From: Paramoeba atlantica
Lineage: Eukaryota; Discosea
Direction: 5' to 3'
DNA length: 64,000 nucleotides
Assembly (NCBI GenBank): GCA_977017575.1
Contig: CDRNVI010000185.1
Coordinates: 1-64,000, forward strand
The notes beneath the pieces were generated by a model. The model saw only the letters and a list, made by a program, of their open reading frames with translations. It was not told where the DNA came from and ran no database searches. This document shows, one piece after another, positions 20,553 through 29,158 of this stretch. Within the stretch, counting starts at the first letter, position 1. Every line of letters starts with the position of its first letter. A program made the position numbers and the translations under genes.

Positions 20553-20657
20553 ATAAAGATATAGTTTCTGTACCTTGTTGGTACATTTTCCCTAGTTCGT
20601 CCTTTCTTTTCCCGGAAACGGGCATACTCTTAACCTTTTATGTATGTCCGTTTCCGG
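20553..20657 (+). ncRNA. SL-RNA-like head with intact donor GT and 16-bp hairpin
   Basis: The exon-like part ends TTG at 20580 and the next bases are GTACATTTTCC, giving a GT donor at 20581. The arms CCGGAAACGGGCATAC (20612-20627) and GTATGTCCGTTTCCGG (20642-20657) pair fully with one G-U. In the copy at 22427-22469 the arm changes to GGCAACG/CGTTGCC, an A-T to C-G compensatory swap, so the fold has been under selection. This fits a stem-loop of an SL RNA intron. The genuine SL RNA genes of the organism are not in the window, so exact identity cannot be judged. Confidence 0.5.
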
Positions 20658-21019
20658 CTGGCGCTAGGGCCGGAAACTCATCTTTCCGTTGAAGAGGGGC
20701 CGCCGCTTCGCACTCACGTGAAGCGCCGTCAGACGCGCCGAATGCCCCCGCTGGATGGACGCCGGGGAGAGCCTCTCAACGACGCTGCGTAGCCGAAAGG
20801 CTTCTTGCAGCCTCTCAACGACGCCCCCCGCCGTGGAAGTCCAGTGCCCCCTTCACCCCCCCAGGCGCTGCAGAACCTCCCTTGAGGACCACGCGGCGTG
20901 GCCATAGGCCGAATCCCTGCGTACGAACGGCGTTGAATGCGCTGTAATGACCGTTGATAACGGTCGTCGTACGACAGGAAGATGCTCTGCCGGCTCGCCC
21001 GGTATGAACCTGAAATGAA
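20553..21019 (+). mobile_element. SL-RNA-headed short retroelement, copy 1, inside an LRR gene
   Basis: The inserted segment opens with GATAAAGATATAGTTTCTG then TACCTTGTTG, an SL-exon-like sequence, followed by GT. A strong hairpin follows, then a GC-rich body that includes two copies of AGCCTCTCAACGACG (about 20771 and 20811) and CCTCCCTTGAGGACCAC (20877-20893). The head, the hairpin and the CCTCCCTTGA block recur in the same order on the minus strand at 22535-22251, so this is a repeated element and not a lone SL gene. No poly(A) tail and no certain target duplication were found. Both borders are approximate. Confidence 0.6.
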
Positions 21020-21259
21020 ATGGACAGAAATTTGTTTAGCGGAGAATTCGATATGAAAAAGCTCCCCCCATAGTGACTTATCTGGATGTATCAGACAATA
21101 AGTTTAGTGGCTTAGTTGACCCCTCAAGTCTTTTGCATATGCGTCTAGCAGCTGGTGATTCATACCTTGATATAGTGGACAAATATGAATTGAGAGGCGC
21201 AGTGTCTAAAAAGTGGATTCTTGATAAGATGTGGTTTGTTCCGGAAGAAGAATAAGAAG

Positions 21260-21745
21260 AAGACACGGAGGGCTCTGCAGAGCCAACCGTTAGAGTAGAG
21301 TCTCAGGTCACCGACCTTCATTGTTTTGCTACCCCCTTCCCAGACGGCACTCGACGCCTTGCGGTCCGAACACGGCTACCCAACCGTAGCTACCAGGACA
21401 GGTGTCCACCCCGCTGCATCGTGTCTCAAGCCTCATTTGCGTAAGCAACTCGCAATTTAGCGGCTGCGCTGGAGCTGGGTTCAGCTCGGCGGTTCCGGGT
21501 CGCTCCTCCAGGGGAGCGGGGTTGGGTGTGGGCCTTGAAGGTACTCCTGATCGCTTTCCCTTTGTAGTGAGGCCGCCAGGTTGCGAGTTTTGTCGATAGC
21601 GGGAATCGAATCACCAACCTGCAGGTTGTAAGGCCCACCGTCTGCCAACTGCACTCGCACCGCTGGTTTGTTCCGGGATCCCTCGTTTGCTCCATGAATC
21701 CCTGTTTTTGTTCCGGAATCCTGGTTGGAATAACTGTTCTAAACC
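21260..21745 (-). other. GC-rich segment, possible tRNA-derived SINE on the minus strand
   Basis: Much more GC-rich than its surroundings and lacking coding features. On the minus strand it begins with a tRNA-like stretch (21600-21663), is followed by about 330 bp of unrelated body, and ends in a CTTCTTCTTATTCTTCTTCC tail next to the LRR gene end. That order (tRNA-like head, body, simple tail) is what a SINE looks like. There is only one copy here, so the call is weak. Confidence 0.3.
21600..21663 (-). tRNA. tRNA-like relic, not a functional tRNA
   Basis: The minus strand has GTGCAGTTGGCAGACGG (A-box-like) and, about 30 bases on, GATTCGATTCC (B-box-like, consensus GGTTCGANTCC). Between them, GTGGG and CCTGC can pair around a loop with CTTACAA. 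The T-stem pairs poorly and no matching acceptor stem was found. It is therefore at best a decayed tRNA or a SINE head. Confidence 0.3.
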
Positions 21746-21750
21746 ACATT

Positions 21751-21830
21751 CCCGGTTAACATACCCCCCTGGTATGTTGTCGAGGTATAGATACAGTCGT
21801 TTCAAGATATATCACCCCCGGAGGAATTTT
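21751..21830 (+). repeat. end related to the AACCACAG MITE family
   Basis: TAAACCACATTCCCGGTTAACATACC matches the start of the MITE at 11123 (AACCACAGTCCGGTTTAACATTCC) with a few changes, followed by a shared TTTCAAGATAT motif about 55 bp in. No inverted partner was found, so this is one end only. Confidence 0.45.
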
Positions 21831-22063
21831 GAATTTTTTTATCTGTTTTTTCTCATTTTCTCGTTTTATCTGTTTTTTCTCGTTTCACTGGTGAAGCGTT
21901 TTGCTGCCCTTTTTTCGTATGGACCCCTTGATACCCCTTGGGTCCAAAAATTTGATGTTCATGCGCTCATTGGCGCAGAGATACAGCCCTGGATGCGACG
22001 GCCGATATCATCGGCACATGATCCGTCCACAACGGATGTCGCACCAAGGGGCATTCGGCACGG
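21831..22063. other. T-rich then mixed sequence, probable tail of the minus-strand SL element
   Basis: The stretch 21831-21900 is TCTGTTTTTTCTCATTTTCTCG-like low complexity. On the minus strand it would be an A-rich 3' end for the element starting at 22535, which suggests but does not prove a degenerate poly(A) tail. A small hairpin ATCCGT...ACGGAT lies at 22021-22037. Confidence 0.35.
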
Positions 22064-22212
22064 ACTCTGTCGGTAGAGGGGGTCCAGGCAACTCGCCCTC
22101 TCTTTACGCAGCCGGAGGGGCGTACTGGAACCGACTCGGTCCCAGTTGGTAGAGGTGGTCCAGGCAACTCACCACCTCTTTAAGCAGCCGGAGGGGCGCA
22201 CTGCAACCGACC
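22064..22212 (-). repeat. two tandem ~75-bp stem-loop units in the SL element body
   Basis: Both units contain GGTCCAGGCAACTC and GCAGCCGGAGGGGCG. The stem around GTCCAGGCAACTC is GAGGTGGT/ACCACCTC in one unit and AGAGGG/CCCTCT in the other. The stem sequence changes on both sides while pairing is kept, which points to a structured RNA. Another perfect stem, CTGCCTCG / CGAGGCAG (minus strand), is at about 22211-22234. Confidence 0.65.
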
Positions 22213-22535
22213 GCTGCCTCGCGATAAGACGAGGCAGAGCCACGCCCAGTGGTCTTCAAGGGAGGCCACAAGGGCGCATGTCTCCTCGGGAAGGAAAGGG
22301 CGCGAAAGGAAGAAATCCGGGGAGGGAAGTAAACTCGCTCAAAGAGTGAGCCGGGGAGGGGTGATGGGGTGGAAGCCCGTCCCCTACTTCGCCGAGAAAG
22401 AGGGACAGTTTCGACCTTAGTGCCGGCCGGCAACGGGCATATGAACAGTAAGACTATGCCCGTTGCCGGGGAAAGAAAAGATAAACTAAAGGAAAAAGTC
22501 CCAACAAGGTACAGAAACTGTATCTTTATCTTTAA
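22064..22535 (-). mobile_element. SL-RNA-headed short retroelement, copy 2
   Basis: Read on the minus strand from 22535: TTAAAGATAAAGATACAGTT then TCTGTACCTTGTTG (ends at 22502), GGACTTTTTCC, and a hairpin CCGGCAACGGGCATA / TATGCCCGTTGCCGG (22455-22469 with 22427-22441). Then comes CCGGCACTAAGG and a GC-rich body with CCTCCCTTGAAGACCAC (22251-22267), colinear with copy 1. Here the splice donor is GG instead of GT, so the copy could not act as an SL donor. The 3' limit is unclear (somewhere between 22064 and 21831). Confidence 0.6.
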
Positions 22536-23043
22536 TGGTTTTGGACTTCCTTCGATATTTATCAAAAATCAAATTTATCAAAAAAAATATTTATCATAAA
22601 AATCTTGTTTTGGCTATTTTTCGGGTCACCATACATATAAATGCATATAAATACATATCATAATTTATGTATGAGCACCAGGGCGTGAAAAAAAGCGCTT
22701 CTCTAGGGGAATGAGATCTCTCGTTTGCAACAAAAATGAGCAGACGGTAGACTGCTGAAGAAATAGAACATTTCTTCAACTTTCAACTACAACTGTAAGC
22801 GTATGGTGGGGTATACCCGAGTCATTGTTTACTTCACGCCAATAAGTGAGGGGCTGCGGGTGAGGCCCAAAACGAGATCACGCGAGATCATACGAGATCA
22901 CGCGAGATCATACTCGCAGCCCCTCAAGTGTCGGTAATACTACTTACCATTGCACACGGCACGTCTATAGTAGTATACACTACAGTGTACTACTAGCCAC
23001 TTTTTTATCGGCACACTGAATTTTTCTCCCATAAAATTTCACT
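22536..23043. other. intergenic with an LRR 3' fragment and a small foldback element
   Basis: GCGTATGGTGGGGTATACCC (22799-22818) and the following bases encode VWWGIPESLFT, nearly the same as the last residues of the LRR protein at 23044-23640 (GVWWGIPESFFTD). It is thus a relic of another LRR gene end. Then comes a foldback unit, TGAGGGGCTGCGGGTG ... CTCGCAGCCCCTCA (22847-22926), with two GAGATCACGCGAGATCATA repeats inside. The start TGAGGGGCTGCGGGT recurs at 30384 and in the array copies. Confidence 0.55.
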
Positions 23044-23640
23044 ATGTTCCTTAAAGCTGAAGAGACGGATGTTCCCGTCCCTTCAAGTTCACGCATTGGA
23101 AAGGTAAGGGGAACATTTCTTCCTGTGGAATATGAACTCGCAAAGTTGATTAGTGATGTTGAAAATCCACATGAGTCATGGAGTACTACCACGCCTGCTT
23201 GCGAGTGGGATGGAGTGGACTGCAATGATAAAGGAGAGGTTATAGAAATTTCGTGGGGTTTTCGGGGGCTACTTGGAACATTACATTGGGAACATTTACC
23301 GCGGTCTCTCACATCTTTAAGCGTCTATAATAACCAGCTTCGCGGCCCTGTCGATTTTTCCTCATTACCCCGAGGCTTGGCTCACTTGTGGATAAGTTCA
23401 AATGCCTTTAGTGGGGAACTCCATTTCGAACATCTTCCACCAGGGTTAAGGATTCTAAATATATCAAACTGTCACTTCAGTGGCTTTGTGGACTTTTCGT
23501 GTCTTCAGCTTTCGTCGCTTGCAAAAGGCGGTTCAGGCTTTGACATGAGGAATAATCCCGAACTCAAGGGATCGATTTCTAAACGAGCTGTTCCTAAAGG
23601 CGTATGGTGGGGTATACCTGAATCATTTTTTACGGACTAA
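23044..23640 (+). CDS. short leucine-rich repeat protein (LRR-5), intact
   Basis: 198 residues. Family block SRIGKVRGTFLPVEYELAKLI (~17-37), cap HESWSTTTPACEWDGVDC (~44-61), a strand-rich link, then four LRRs (GTLHWEHLPRSLTSLSVYNN, GPVDFSSLPRGLAHLWIS, GELHFEHLPPGLRILNIS, GFVDFSCL). It ends with the conserved NNPELKGSISKRAVP and VWWGIPESF closing block. It is shorter than LRR-1 but has all the landmarks and no lesion, so it is probably active. There is no obvious signal peptide or membrane segment. The AG closest to the ATG after a pyrimidine tract is not obvious here, so the acceptor was not assigned. Confidence 0.8.
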   Translation: MFLKAEETDVPVPSSSRIGKVRGTFLPVEYELAKLISDVENPHESWSTTTPACEWDGVDCNDKGEVIEISWGFRGLLGTLHWEHLPRSLTSLSVYNNQLRGPVDFSSLPRGLAHLWISSNAFSGELHFEHLPPGLRILNISNCHFSGFVDFSCLQLSSLAKGGSGFDMRNNPELKGSISKRAVPKGVWWGIPESFFTD

Positions 23641-24427
23641 GTGCCTGAATAGTTCTCTGTTGCTCTTACGTTTTCTGTGCACTATTTCTGGAAAGGAAAA
23701 GTAAACCCGTCAAGAGACAGGAACAAGACGAAATGTCAGTAACACATGAAATTTGTTTCTTTTTAAATGGGGTTCTTTAGGAGCTTTCTTGAGCCCAAAC
23801 CATATTTTTGCATGAGAATTGCTAATCCCTGACCGGTCTACTGATCAGGGTCTCCACATCAACCACTGCCTGTCTCGAAACGTTTCTATGTATTTTTTAC
23901 ATAAATTATCACAAATTATATTGTCGTTTTTCAATCTCACAGGCTGAATGAACTCGTTCAAGTTTCTGAAATTGGGCGGATGTGTATATTTTTTGTTATC
24001 AATCCACCGAATTCCTAAATTTAGACGACAGTGGTGATCAGCGTCTTTTACCCCCCCCTACAGGTCTTGTATTTTGTCCGATTTTGGAAATATTTGGTAT
24101 ACATATTTGGTACCTGCACACACCTGCACACACCTGTACCACCGTTTTTCGACCCAATCGTTCCGAATCCGAGGTCCTTTTCACTCGAGCGACCCCCTAC
24201 CCCCCTAGCCAAGTAGGGGTCGAAAAAGCTACTTATAACTTTTTCGGGTGTACTTTTTCGAATGTTTGGGATGAACAGTAGTAAAGTAAGTCAAAGGGCT
24301 GAAACCTGGAAGACCCTGTCACTTATCAGGTGGGATCGGGTGGGATCGGTCGGGATCGGCGCTTGAGTAGCTTCTTAAGATACTGTATTTTTTACTACTT
24401 TGACCTTTTTTCTACCACTTTTTATTC
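23641..24427. other. intergenic with one end of an 85-bp direct repeat
   Basis: 23799-23884 is a direct repeat of 26005-26089 (see there). Further on are CACACCTGCACACACCTG low complexity (24118), an inverted pair CGACCCC...GGGGTCG (about 24187-24220) and GGTGGGATCGGGTGGGATCGG (24330). No gene. Confidence 0.5.
23799..23884 (+). repeat. 85-bp direct repeat, left copy
   Basis: ACCATATTTTTGCATGAGAATTGC is followed by TAATCCCTGACCGGTCTACTGATCAGGG and CACATCAACCACT. It is about 93% identical to 26005-26089 by eye. The inner CCCTGA...TCAGGG can pair. The two copies bracket about 2.1 kb that contains the Tc1/mariner relic. Confidence 0.75.
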
Positions 24428-24534
24428 TTTTTTAGGCTTTTCGTTAAACGTAGTGGTTGTTTTCAACTTAGATGACAGCACTGCGCGCTTCGCCTTGAAA
24501 ACCACTGCCGCGTTTAACGAAGAGCCTAAAAAAA
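24428..24534 (+). mobile_element. foldback MITE, family F, copy 5
   Basis: TTTTTTAGGCTTTTCGTTAAAC and GTTTAACGAAGAGCCTAAAAAA arms. The loop has lost part of the AGAAGTCACTCATGCTG block (now TAGATGACAGCACTGCGCGC). Confidence 0.7.
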
Positions 24535-24689
24535 TTGGAGAACGATACTAAAATGACAATGATCGTATCTACAACTTTGCTCGTATCAACTTTGCTTGTT
24601 AAGTTTAGTACTTTGCTTGTTAAACAGAACAGTATGGGCTTTTAGAGGGGGGAAAGTCCTTCAACAAAGTACTTTCAACAATTCAATCC

Positions 24690-25971
24690 CTGAATGTATT
24701 GCATCACGCAATTCCCCCCTATTTTGGGACATTAGTGTTTTTGTGTGATTCAATTTGTCCCCAAATATTTTCGATGGGGTTGAGATCAGGAGACTTAGGG
24801 GGCCAAGCTAACATTGTGACACTATTTTCTTCAAAATGGTGAGGGGTCGAAATCATGAGGGGCCCACTCCGACAGCTCGCGGCACAGCCCGATTCGTTTC
24901 TTCTTGTGGGCAGTCGCGAGAGCTGGATGACGGGGGACAGTGCGCAAAATGAAGCTTTCACGCTTTAAAGTGCGCGTGATAGAGCGCCGGGAACAATAAA
25001 ACCCTTCGGACTGAACGGTTGACACGAGGTTCGACCATGACGGAATTCCATAAGGCAAATCTCGCGTACCTTCATCAATGATGGTTGTAGCTCGGGTTAT
25101 TATTATTATCCACGTCTCCTGTCTCCTCGTATCGCTGAATCCAACACTTCGCAGTGTTCTCGTGACAACCTGCTTCGCGTGCGTCAGAGGTTTTACCAAT
25201 TGGATGAACTTCTTCAACCCCTCAAAAGGCGTTAGTCGGATAGGAAAATGATCTGAGCAGGGGTCAAAGTCACAGAGGACGTACTTTAAATCAAAGAACG
25301 CTCAGCTAAAGCAAAAAAATCAGACGACAAAGGATACACGCAGCAGAGGTTTGCACTCAAGTCCAAAAGAGCGAAAGAGGAGAAACAAAAATATAGAGGA
25401 AATAATACAAAAATACCCCCTATAATTATAGGGGCTTTCTATTTAATACTAAATGTGTGTTTAGTTTCTCCTACCTATGAACATTGTTTCTCCTATGAAC
25501 ATTGCTTTTAATTTCTAACGATTGAAAAAAGAAATTGAATGAGCTTCCGTAAAAAAGTGGTCGCTATTTCTTTCGCCGAATTTCTAGAACTCGCGTTTTC
25601 ACCAAGTCTTTTCTTCCACGTAAATTCAACCAGGACCGGTGGGATCGGCCGGGATCGTAAATCTCTAGTTTCAGCCCTCTCAGAAGACGCGGAAAAGGAG
25701 TGCAAAGTAATCTCTAGGATTTAGTCATATGCCCTTTGGCCTCCTTGACCAAGAGTAAGCGCTTACGATTGTCCCGGAAGATATTCTTAAACGTTTCCGG
25801 TTGAATTAAAAAAAAGCGAAAAGTTTCAATGATGGACCCGGGGTTAAGTTTATGAAGTTTTGCGACTGCCTTATAGGACTTAAGTCGCTCGTATTCGATC
25901 ATGAGTGCCGTGCGCATCTCGGGGCGCACGAGAGAGGAAGGTAAACACAAGAGGCGGTGCTTCTTCGTCAT
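24690..25971 (-). mobile_element. decayed Tc1/mariner transposon
   Basis: Three minus-strand pieces look like parts of one transposase. 25971-25714 encodes a basic helix-turn-helix-like start with YERLKSYKAVAKLHKLNPGS. 25217-24831 encodes SEGFYCSRRSITRTLKRESF and RHPALATAHKKKRIGLCREL, the second HTH and linker region. 24961-24719 encodes LAWPPKSPDLNPIENIWGQIE, the hallmark block with the last acidic residue of the DDE triad. The core with the first two catalytic Asp residues is missing between the second and third pieces, and the frames differ, so it is inactive. No convincing terminal inverted repeats were found. Confidence 0.75.
25416..25433. repeat. perfect palindrome CCCCTATAATTATAGGGG
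   Basis: An 18-bp perfect palindrome in AT-rich sequence between transposase pieces. It could be fused ends of a small element. Nothing links it to a gene. Confidence 0.5.
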
Positions 25972-26004
25972 GAATCACCAAAAATGTATCGCTTTTTTGA
26001 AAAG

Positions 26005-26089
26005 ACCATATTTTTGCATGAGAATTGCTAATCCCTGACCGGTCTACTGATCAGGGTTTCAACATCAACCACTTTGCCTGCCGCGAAAG
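26005..26089 (+). repeat. 85-bp direct repeat, right copy
   Basis: Pairs with 23799-23884. The copies diverge after CAACCACT, where one has GCCTGTCTCGAAA and the other TTGCCTGCCGCGAAA. They are in direct orientation, which is not the geometry of terminal inverted repeats. Confidence 0.75.
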
Positions 26090-26623
26090 TTCAAAAATCT
26101 TCAGAAAATACACTCCAAATTAGCCCGTAAGAACAATTTCTTAGCAAAAAAGTTTTAAATCCGAAAACACTCTCACTAAAGGAATACTTTTATGCTTTCG
26201 TATGCTTCCGTTGCACTTCTCTGTTACAGCACGGAGGCGTTCCTTTCGATTTTCTTCAATTCTTCCCAAACTCCCCCCTTCGCATACAAGCCTTTTCTTA
26301 ACCATGAAGTTCGTACCCTCAACAGTGTTCGTATGAACACCATCTTCCGTCACCCACTCGTCTTTATGAACTCCAAAGGGATCATTTTTGGTGGAAGGGA
26401 AAATGGACCCCCTTGGCTTCAAAAATAACTTCTTCATATTTTTGGTCGAGAATGGGTCATAGGGAGGATTAACTCTTTTTTCAATGAACGAGGGCAGAGC
26501 GGAAGTTATAGCCACTGTAATCGGAAAATATTGCATTACCATGTATACTCTTTTAAATCCTTTTCTAGGGGTTTTCTTTTTGAGAAAATATTAACTCCTT
26601 CGACCGCTTTTAATTGACGCCCT
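26090..26623. other. 5' flank of the first helical-repeat gene
   Basis: 26300-26490 resembles repeat R (9942-10440) only weakly (GGATCATTTTTGGTGGAAGG, GAATGGGTCATAGGGAGG). TTTTCTAGGGGTTTTCTTTTTGAG (AG at 26583-26584) is a possible trans-splice acceptor 40 bp before the ATG. This flank is absent from later units, which start downstream of it. Confidence 0.45.
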
Positions 26624-29158
26624 ATGTCGCGTGCTGTCTCGTCTTCTTCCACCTCTACCATTCACCGGGTTGTTCGTTCCATCGTTCCACCCTCCGGATC
26701 CCGTTGGTATGACGCACTTCGTTGGATCCAAATGACTCAAAATCTAGGAGGGGTACCGAAGCCCTCGTGGGTACGTGACGCCCTAGTCGCGTGTGCCGGC
26801 AGCAACAAAACGACAGAGCTGACAGCACTGGTAAATGTACTCGATACGCTTTGCCCAGGAGTAGAAAAAAGCGAAAAAAATACGCAAAGTATGGACCAGG
26901 AGAATGTAGGACAACCCAAAGGGGAGAATGGTGAATGCTCAACAAGGTTTACCTCCCCCGAAACGACGCTCACGTCCGCTGTGGTTGCGGCGGCGATTCG
27001 AAATGTTTCCCATTCAACACATCTTTCCCGCCTGCTTCGTGTTCTCCCCCCGTCGCTTCGCTCGAAACCTCAAATCTTTCTCGCGCTCTCGGAGCGAAGT
27101 ACGAACCCGGATGCTATACTCCGTGCGCTGCGGGAGTTAAGAGAAGCAAGCGAGAGCCCCCCGCCAGACTCGATTCCACGAATTTTGAATAAACTCCCGC
27201 CTAACTTATGGAGAGAGGCCGTGGAGGTAGTAAGGACAGCTTTGAGAAGAAGCGATGCAAATGCACCGTCCTCTTCTTCGGTTCCTTCCACTCTTCCATC
27301 CAATTGTTTTTTTCCCAACACTCCGCTTTCATTGGAATGTTTTGTAGTGTTACTGCGGCTAGCCGCTCGTGCAGGAGCGCTTTCTTTTGTAGAGAATCTC
27401 GGGAAGGATCTTTCTTTTGTCAACGGCACGGCTTCTTTATCCAGAAGTGAGCCAGAGGCTATACAGTTTCCCGAAGCATTCTTCTCTGATGCCACTCGAA
27501 GCTCCATTCGCACTTCCTTATGTGTGGCGAAGTTTACCCAAAAAGGATTAGCTCCGGAACGGAGTCCTACCCGACTGAACGTACGACGAATGGAGAAACA
27601 CCGAGAGATGCGAGAAAAAGTCAATGCGGTGCTATCGCGAAACAAAACAACAGAAAGTAGCGCATCTCAAAATACGGAAAATATGAATTCAAGAACAGAC
27701 ACCACTTTTTCTTCTCTTCCGAAAAAAGAGGAGAATACGAATGAATTTACAGCGTCTGATGTAGAATCAGAATTTGAAACTGAACTCGCTCGAGCTCAAG
27801 AAAACGCCTCGCAAACCGTGGAGCAGCGTTACGATGCGGAGCGTCGTGAAGCCCAACGTATCCACCCTGCAGTTTCGGAACTCCAACAAATGGATCGGGA
27901 ACACATCCCGCTGGACCCCTCTGGTCCGCATCAAATCATCCAGGCCCTGAGGGAGCAAGGGGACTGGCCGACGGGGCTCTATCTCGTCGAGACCCGAGCG
28001 GAATTTCGTAACTCGCGCCAAGCGATTCAAGGCGTAATCCAGTCCATGGCCCGGGAGCATCAGGCCACCGCATTGATCGATTTCACGGAAATTTTACAGC
28101 GTGAAGAGGCAGGCGGAGAAAAAGAGGCAATAAATGAGGAAGAAAACGCAGGAAGAGGAGGAAAACTTGAAAAGCAGGATAAAAGCAAAGGAAACGCTCC
28201 CCCTCCTCTCCGTCGTAGTCTTGCTCTTGTGTGCTCCATGTTGCATGCACATTTAATGTGTAGTAATCTTCACGCCGCCTACGATATCTATTTTGAGTAT
28301 ATCCGACCCTTACTGTGTGCTTCCAATCAAGTTCAACCCGAAATCCGGGGGTGCTCAGCAACAGAGGAGGAAGCCGTAATGAATAGCAACTCGCCTCAAC
28401 AAATCTTTCCCTCCAATTGGATGTGTTTCGGTCTCAGTCTCGCGGCCACCATTTTAATGAAGCAACACACCCAGGCGTTGGATATTGCCCATCACATTGC
28501 CAGTGTCGCTCTCCCTGCGGTCATCGAGGAGGCAAAAAAAGCAAACGAACAAATTAACACAGAAAAAGGAAAAAGGGAAGGGCCGGATACGGAGAGCAGT
28601 CCCAACAAAAACGAAAATCCTCCGATTTCTTCTTCCAAACAAAACGTTACGCCTTCAACAACCTTACCCGAAGAAGAGAATTTAGATTCCATCGACGGGA
28701 CAACAATCGGAAACCAATACCTCCCAGGAGAAGCAGCGGAAGAAGAAGATTCTTCCTCCCTATCTTCACCTTCCCTATCTCCTGGATCCTATCCTAAAAA
28801 AGACGTGACCACGAGTGCCTTACTCGAGCGCTGTGGTCTCCCCGATGTTTTGCTCTTCCCGGGCTCTGAGGAGAACGCTTTAAGGGACTCTTCTTCCCCT
28901 TCGAGGGCCTCTGCTCTCTCCCCCGAGCGGTTTCTGCATAACCTCTGCGCCACCTTCGCGCGTCACGTCCACCGGGACTGGATGAAGGCGCTGCGGGAGC
29001 TCGAGAGCGTGTTCCGGGAGGCGGGGCTGCGGATCCCGGACAGCGCCCGCGCCACGTTCCTGCAGATCAGCGCCAGCTTCTCCAACGAGTCCTACCATCA
29101 GAAGAATATCTTGGATCGGTTTCTGCAAGAGGAAACCGAGGGGAGAGAGAAAAGATGA
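26624..29158 (+). CDS. 844-residue helical-repeat protein, possibly mitochondrial, full-length copy
   Basis: The first ~25 residues are rich in Ser and Arg with no acidic residue (MSRAVSSSSTSTIHRVVRSI), consistent with a mitochondrial targeting peptide. Amphipathic helix pairs resembling PPR/TPR units occur at ~30-57 (ALRWIQMTQNLGG), ~528-565 (SLALVCSMLHAHLMCSNLHA), ~605-645 (WMCFGLSLAATILMKQHTQA) and ~783-820 (ALRELESVFREAGLRIP). Between them are Glu/Lys- and Ser-rich linkers. Kinetoplastid mitochondria use many such PPR-like proteins in RNA handling, so an RNA-binding organelle role is plausible but is inference only. This is the only one of four copies with the natural 5' end. It differs from the others at seven residues in the shared part, e.g. 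S/Y, A/V and S/R. Confidence 0.75.
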   Translation: MSRAVSSSSTSTIHRVVRSIVPPSGSRWYDALRWIQMTQNLGGVPKPSWVRDALVACAGSNKTTELTALVNVLDTLCPGVEKSEKNTQSMDQENVGQPKGENGECSTRFTSPETTLTSAVVAAAIRNVSHSTHLSRLLRVLPPSLRSKPQIFLALSERSTNPDAILRALRELREASESPPPDSIPRILNKLPPNLWREAVEVVRTALRRSDANAPSSSSVPSTLPSNCFFPNTPLSLECFVVLLRLAARAGALSFVENLGKDLSFVNGTASLSRSEPEAIQFPEAFFSDATRSSIRTSLCVAKFTQKGLAPERSPTRLNVRRMEKHREMREKVNAVLSRNKTTESSASQNTENMNSRTDTTFSSLPKKEENTNEFTASDVESEFETELARAQENASQTVEQRYDAERREAQRIHPAVSELQQMDREHIPLDPSGPHQIIQALREQGDWPTGLYLVETRAEFRNSRQAIQGVIQSMAREHQATALIDFTEILQREEAGGEKEAINEEENAGRGGKLEKQDKSKGNAPPPLRRSLALVCSMLHAHLMCSNLHAAYDIYFEYIRPLLCASNQVQPEIRGCSATEEEAVMNSNSPQQIFPSNWMCFGLSLAATILMKQHTQALDIAHHIASVALPAVIEEAKKANEQINTEKGKREGPDTESSPNKNENPPISSSKQNVTPSTTLPEEENLDSIDGTTIGNQYLPGEAAEEEDSSSLSSPSLSPGSYPKKDVTTSALLERCGLPDVLLFPGSEENALRDSSSPSRASALSPERFLHNLCATFARHVHRDWMKALRELESVFREAGLRIPDSARATFLQISASFSNESYHQKNILDRFLQEETEGREKR

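Larger units (their letters stand above)
20182..21255 (+). pseudogene. LRR gene split by an SL-RNA-like insertion (LRR-4)
   Basis: Part 1 (20182-about 20550) encodes the family start, AGKVRDIFLPQEYDLAKFI, the cap SWSTATPACQWDGVDC and two LRRs up to VDFSVLPQDIW. Part 2 (21020-21255) resumes with DRNLFSGEFDMKKLPP and YLDVSDNKFSGLVD, then the C-terminal ELRGAVSKKW block. Between them lie about 465 bp of a foreign element. Part 2 also has a one-base shift at a C run near 21063-21068 (...CTCCCCCCATAGTG). It is closest to the intact paralogue at 23044-23640: both have PHESWSTxTPAC and GTLHWEHLPRSLT. Confidence 0.8.

Noticed and set aside
20553-20657. A genuine, active SL RNA gene
   Set aside because: It sits inside a broken LRR gene, lacks a T-run terminator after the hairpin, and has a long body shared with another copy. 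It fits a derived mobile element better.
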